Assembly: GCA_024710825.1 (NCBI GenBank)
Contig: JANJUA010000175.1
Span: forward strand, 1-6,973
DNA from: Solirubrobacteraceae bacterium
Lineage (GTDB): Bacteria > Actinomycetota > Thermoleophilia > Solirubrobacterales > Solirubrobacteraceae
Length of the DNA: 6,973 nucleotides
Reading direction: 5' to 3'
In this document: piece after piece, positions 6,302-6,973 of the stretch
How the letters are laid out: each line of letters begins with the position of its first letter
How positions within the stretch are numbered: position 1 is the stretch's first letter
Notes under the pieces: model-generated
Databases searched by the model: none
Told to the model about the DNA's origin: nothing
Seen by the model: only the letters and a program-made list of their open reading frames with translations
Program-made: the position numbers and the translations under genes

Positions 6302-6973
6302 GCCCGCAGCCGGCCGGAGGTCAGGATCGCCGCCAGGTGCCCGAGCGCCGTGACGGCCCCGATCGGGACCAGCGCGATCAGCAGGCCGCGGGTGACGTCG
6401 AGGTCCCCGACGATCGCGTCGCCGATCGCCGCGGCCAGCGCCAGCGCGGTCGCCTCGATCGCCACGAACGCGCGGTAGAACGGCAGCCGCCCCGCCAGCC
6501 GCCGCAGCCGCGCCAGCAGCGACCGACGGGGGGCCGCCACCGCGACGGTGTCCTCCGCCCGTCCCAGCCCCGCCTCCACGCGCGCGAGCGTGACGAGCGC
6601 GGTCTCGGCCTTGATGAGCAGCACGAGCACCGAGACGACGAGGCCGAGCGTCGTCCAGCCGCCGATCGAGTCCCAGCCGCCGTCGGCCCGGATCCCGAGC
6701 CCGATCGGCAGCGCGGCCTCGGTCAGCCAGTGGCCCAGGCGGTCGAGGTAGACGCCCACGGGCGACCTGCGCTCCAGCCAGCGCGCCAGCTCGCCGTCGG
6801 AGCAGTCGAGCAGGATCTGCGCCTGGATGAGCAGCACGGCGACGACCGCGGGGAGGATCCCCGGCAGCGTCAGCGCGCCCGCCGCCAGCACTCCCACCGC
6901 GATCATCAGCCAGGTCGCCCCGTTCGGCGTGATCGGGGTGCGCAGCAGCAGCCGCGTCAGGTACGGCGACAGG
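6298..6973 (-). CDS. CDP-alcohol phosphatidyltransferase family protein, N-terminus cut by the window end
   Basis: A partial membrane enzyme; 224 residues are visible and the frame stays open to the right edge. The in-frame ATG at 6906 is internal, since coding sequence continues upstream as L-S-P-Y-L-T-R-L-L-L-R-T-P-I-T-P-N. The P-I-T-P-N element is typical of the family N-terminus. Members swap CMP on a CDP-alcohol for a second alcohol to make phospholipids or phosphodiester solutes. The signature D-x2-D-G-x2-A-R-x8-G-x3-D-x3-D is present as D56-C-S-D59-G60-E-L-A63-R64, then G73, D77 and H81 (visible-fragment numbering). The last aspartate, the proposed base, is therefore histidine. Several membrane helices follow (about 85-94, 105-120 and 165-210). 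The stop overlaps the GT2 start. Substrates are unknown; the link to a glycosyltransferase suggests a lipid or head group that is then glycosylated. Confidence 0.88.
   Translation of the reverse strand, partial: LSPYLTRLLLRTPITPNGATWLMIAVGVLAAGALTLPGILPAVVAVLLIQAQILLDCSDGELARWLERRSPVGVYLDRLGHWLTEAALPIGLGIRADGGWDSIGGWTTLGLVVSVLVLLIKAETALVTLARVEAGLGRAEDTVAVAAPRRSLLARLRRLAGRLPFYRAFVAIEATALALAAAIGDAIVGDLDVTRGLLIALVPIGAVTALGHLAAILTSGRLRA

Noticed and set aside
4682..6478. Long plus-strand open frame (598 codons) opposite aqpZ, GT2 and the CDP-alcohol transferase
   Set aside because: It has a low-complexity Arg/His/Asp/Ala composition, crosses three real genes and an intergenic hairpin, and shows no recognisable motif.

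Overview
The window is very GC-rich, and in every convincing gene nearly all third codon positions are G or C. This points to a high-GC actinobacterium. The anchored beta-propeller gene, with its distinctive N-terminal linker and repeat pattern, resembles proteins I associate with the class Thermoleophilia (Solirubrobacter/Conexibacter-like soil bacteria). That placement is from memory of families and is not proven here. I see no tRNA, rRNA, CRISPR array, insertion sequence or phage gene. The DNA looks like ordinary chromosome, coding almost end to end.

There are three transcription blocks. Block A is on the minus strand, reading leftward from 3108. It holds a membrane-anchored PQQ-type beta-propeller protein (1714-3108), a PAPS-dependent sulfotransferase (899-1717) that starts inside the propeller stop codon, an enoyl-CoA hydratase/isomerase-family protein (88-840), and a possible further gene cut by the left edge (1-83). 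Block B is one plus-strand gene (3184-4623) for a polytopic membrane protein that looks like a GT-C type glycosyltransferase. It diverges from block A across only 75 bp. In that gap each gene has a -10-like hexamer 8-10 nt before its start codon, so both messages may be leaderless or nearly so. Block C is on the minus strand, reading leftward from the right edge. It holds a CDP-alcohol phosphatidyltransferase cut by the window end (6298-6973), a family 2 glycosyltransferase joined to it by an ATGA overlap (5435-6301), and, after a 63-bp gap containing a perfect 7-bp hairpin, an AqpZ-like water channel (4640-5371).

Taken together, the CDP-alcohol transferase, the GT2 enzyme, the GT-C-like protein and the sulfotransferase suggest a neighbourhood for building or decorating envelope lipids or glycans. 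The aquaporin and the crotonase-family enzyme look like bystanders. The points most worth a second look are: the replacement of the last motif aspartate by histidine in the CDP-alcohol transferase; the tight coupling of an anchored propeller to a sulfotransferase; the paired near-leaderless promoters; and the loss of one catalytic glutamate in the crotonase-family protein.
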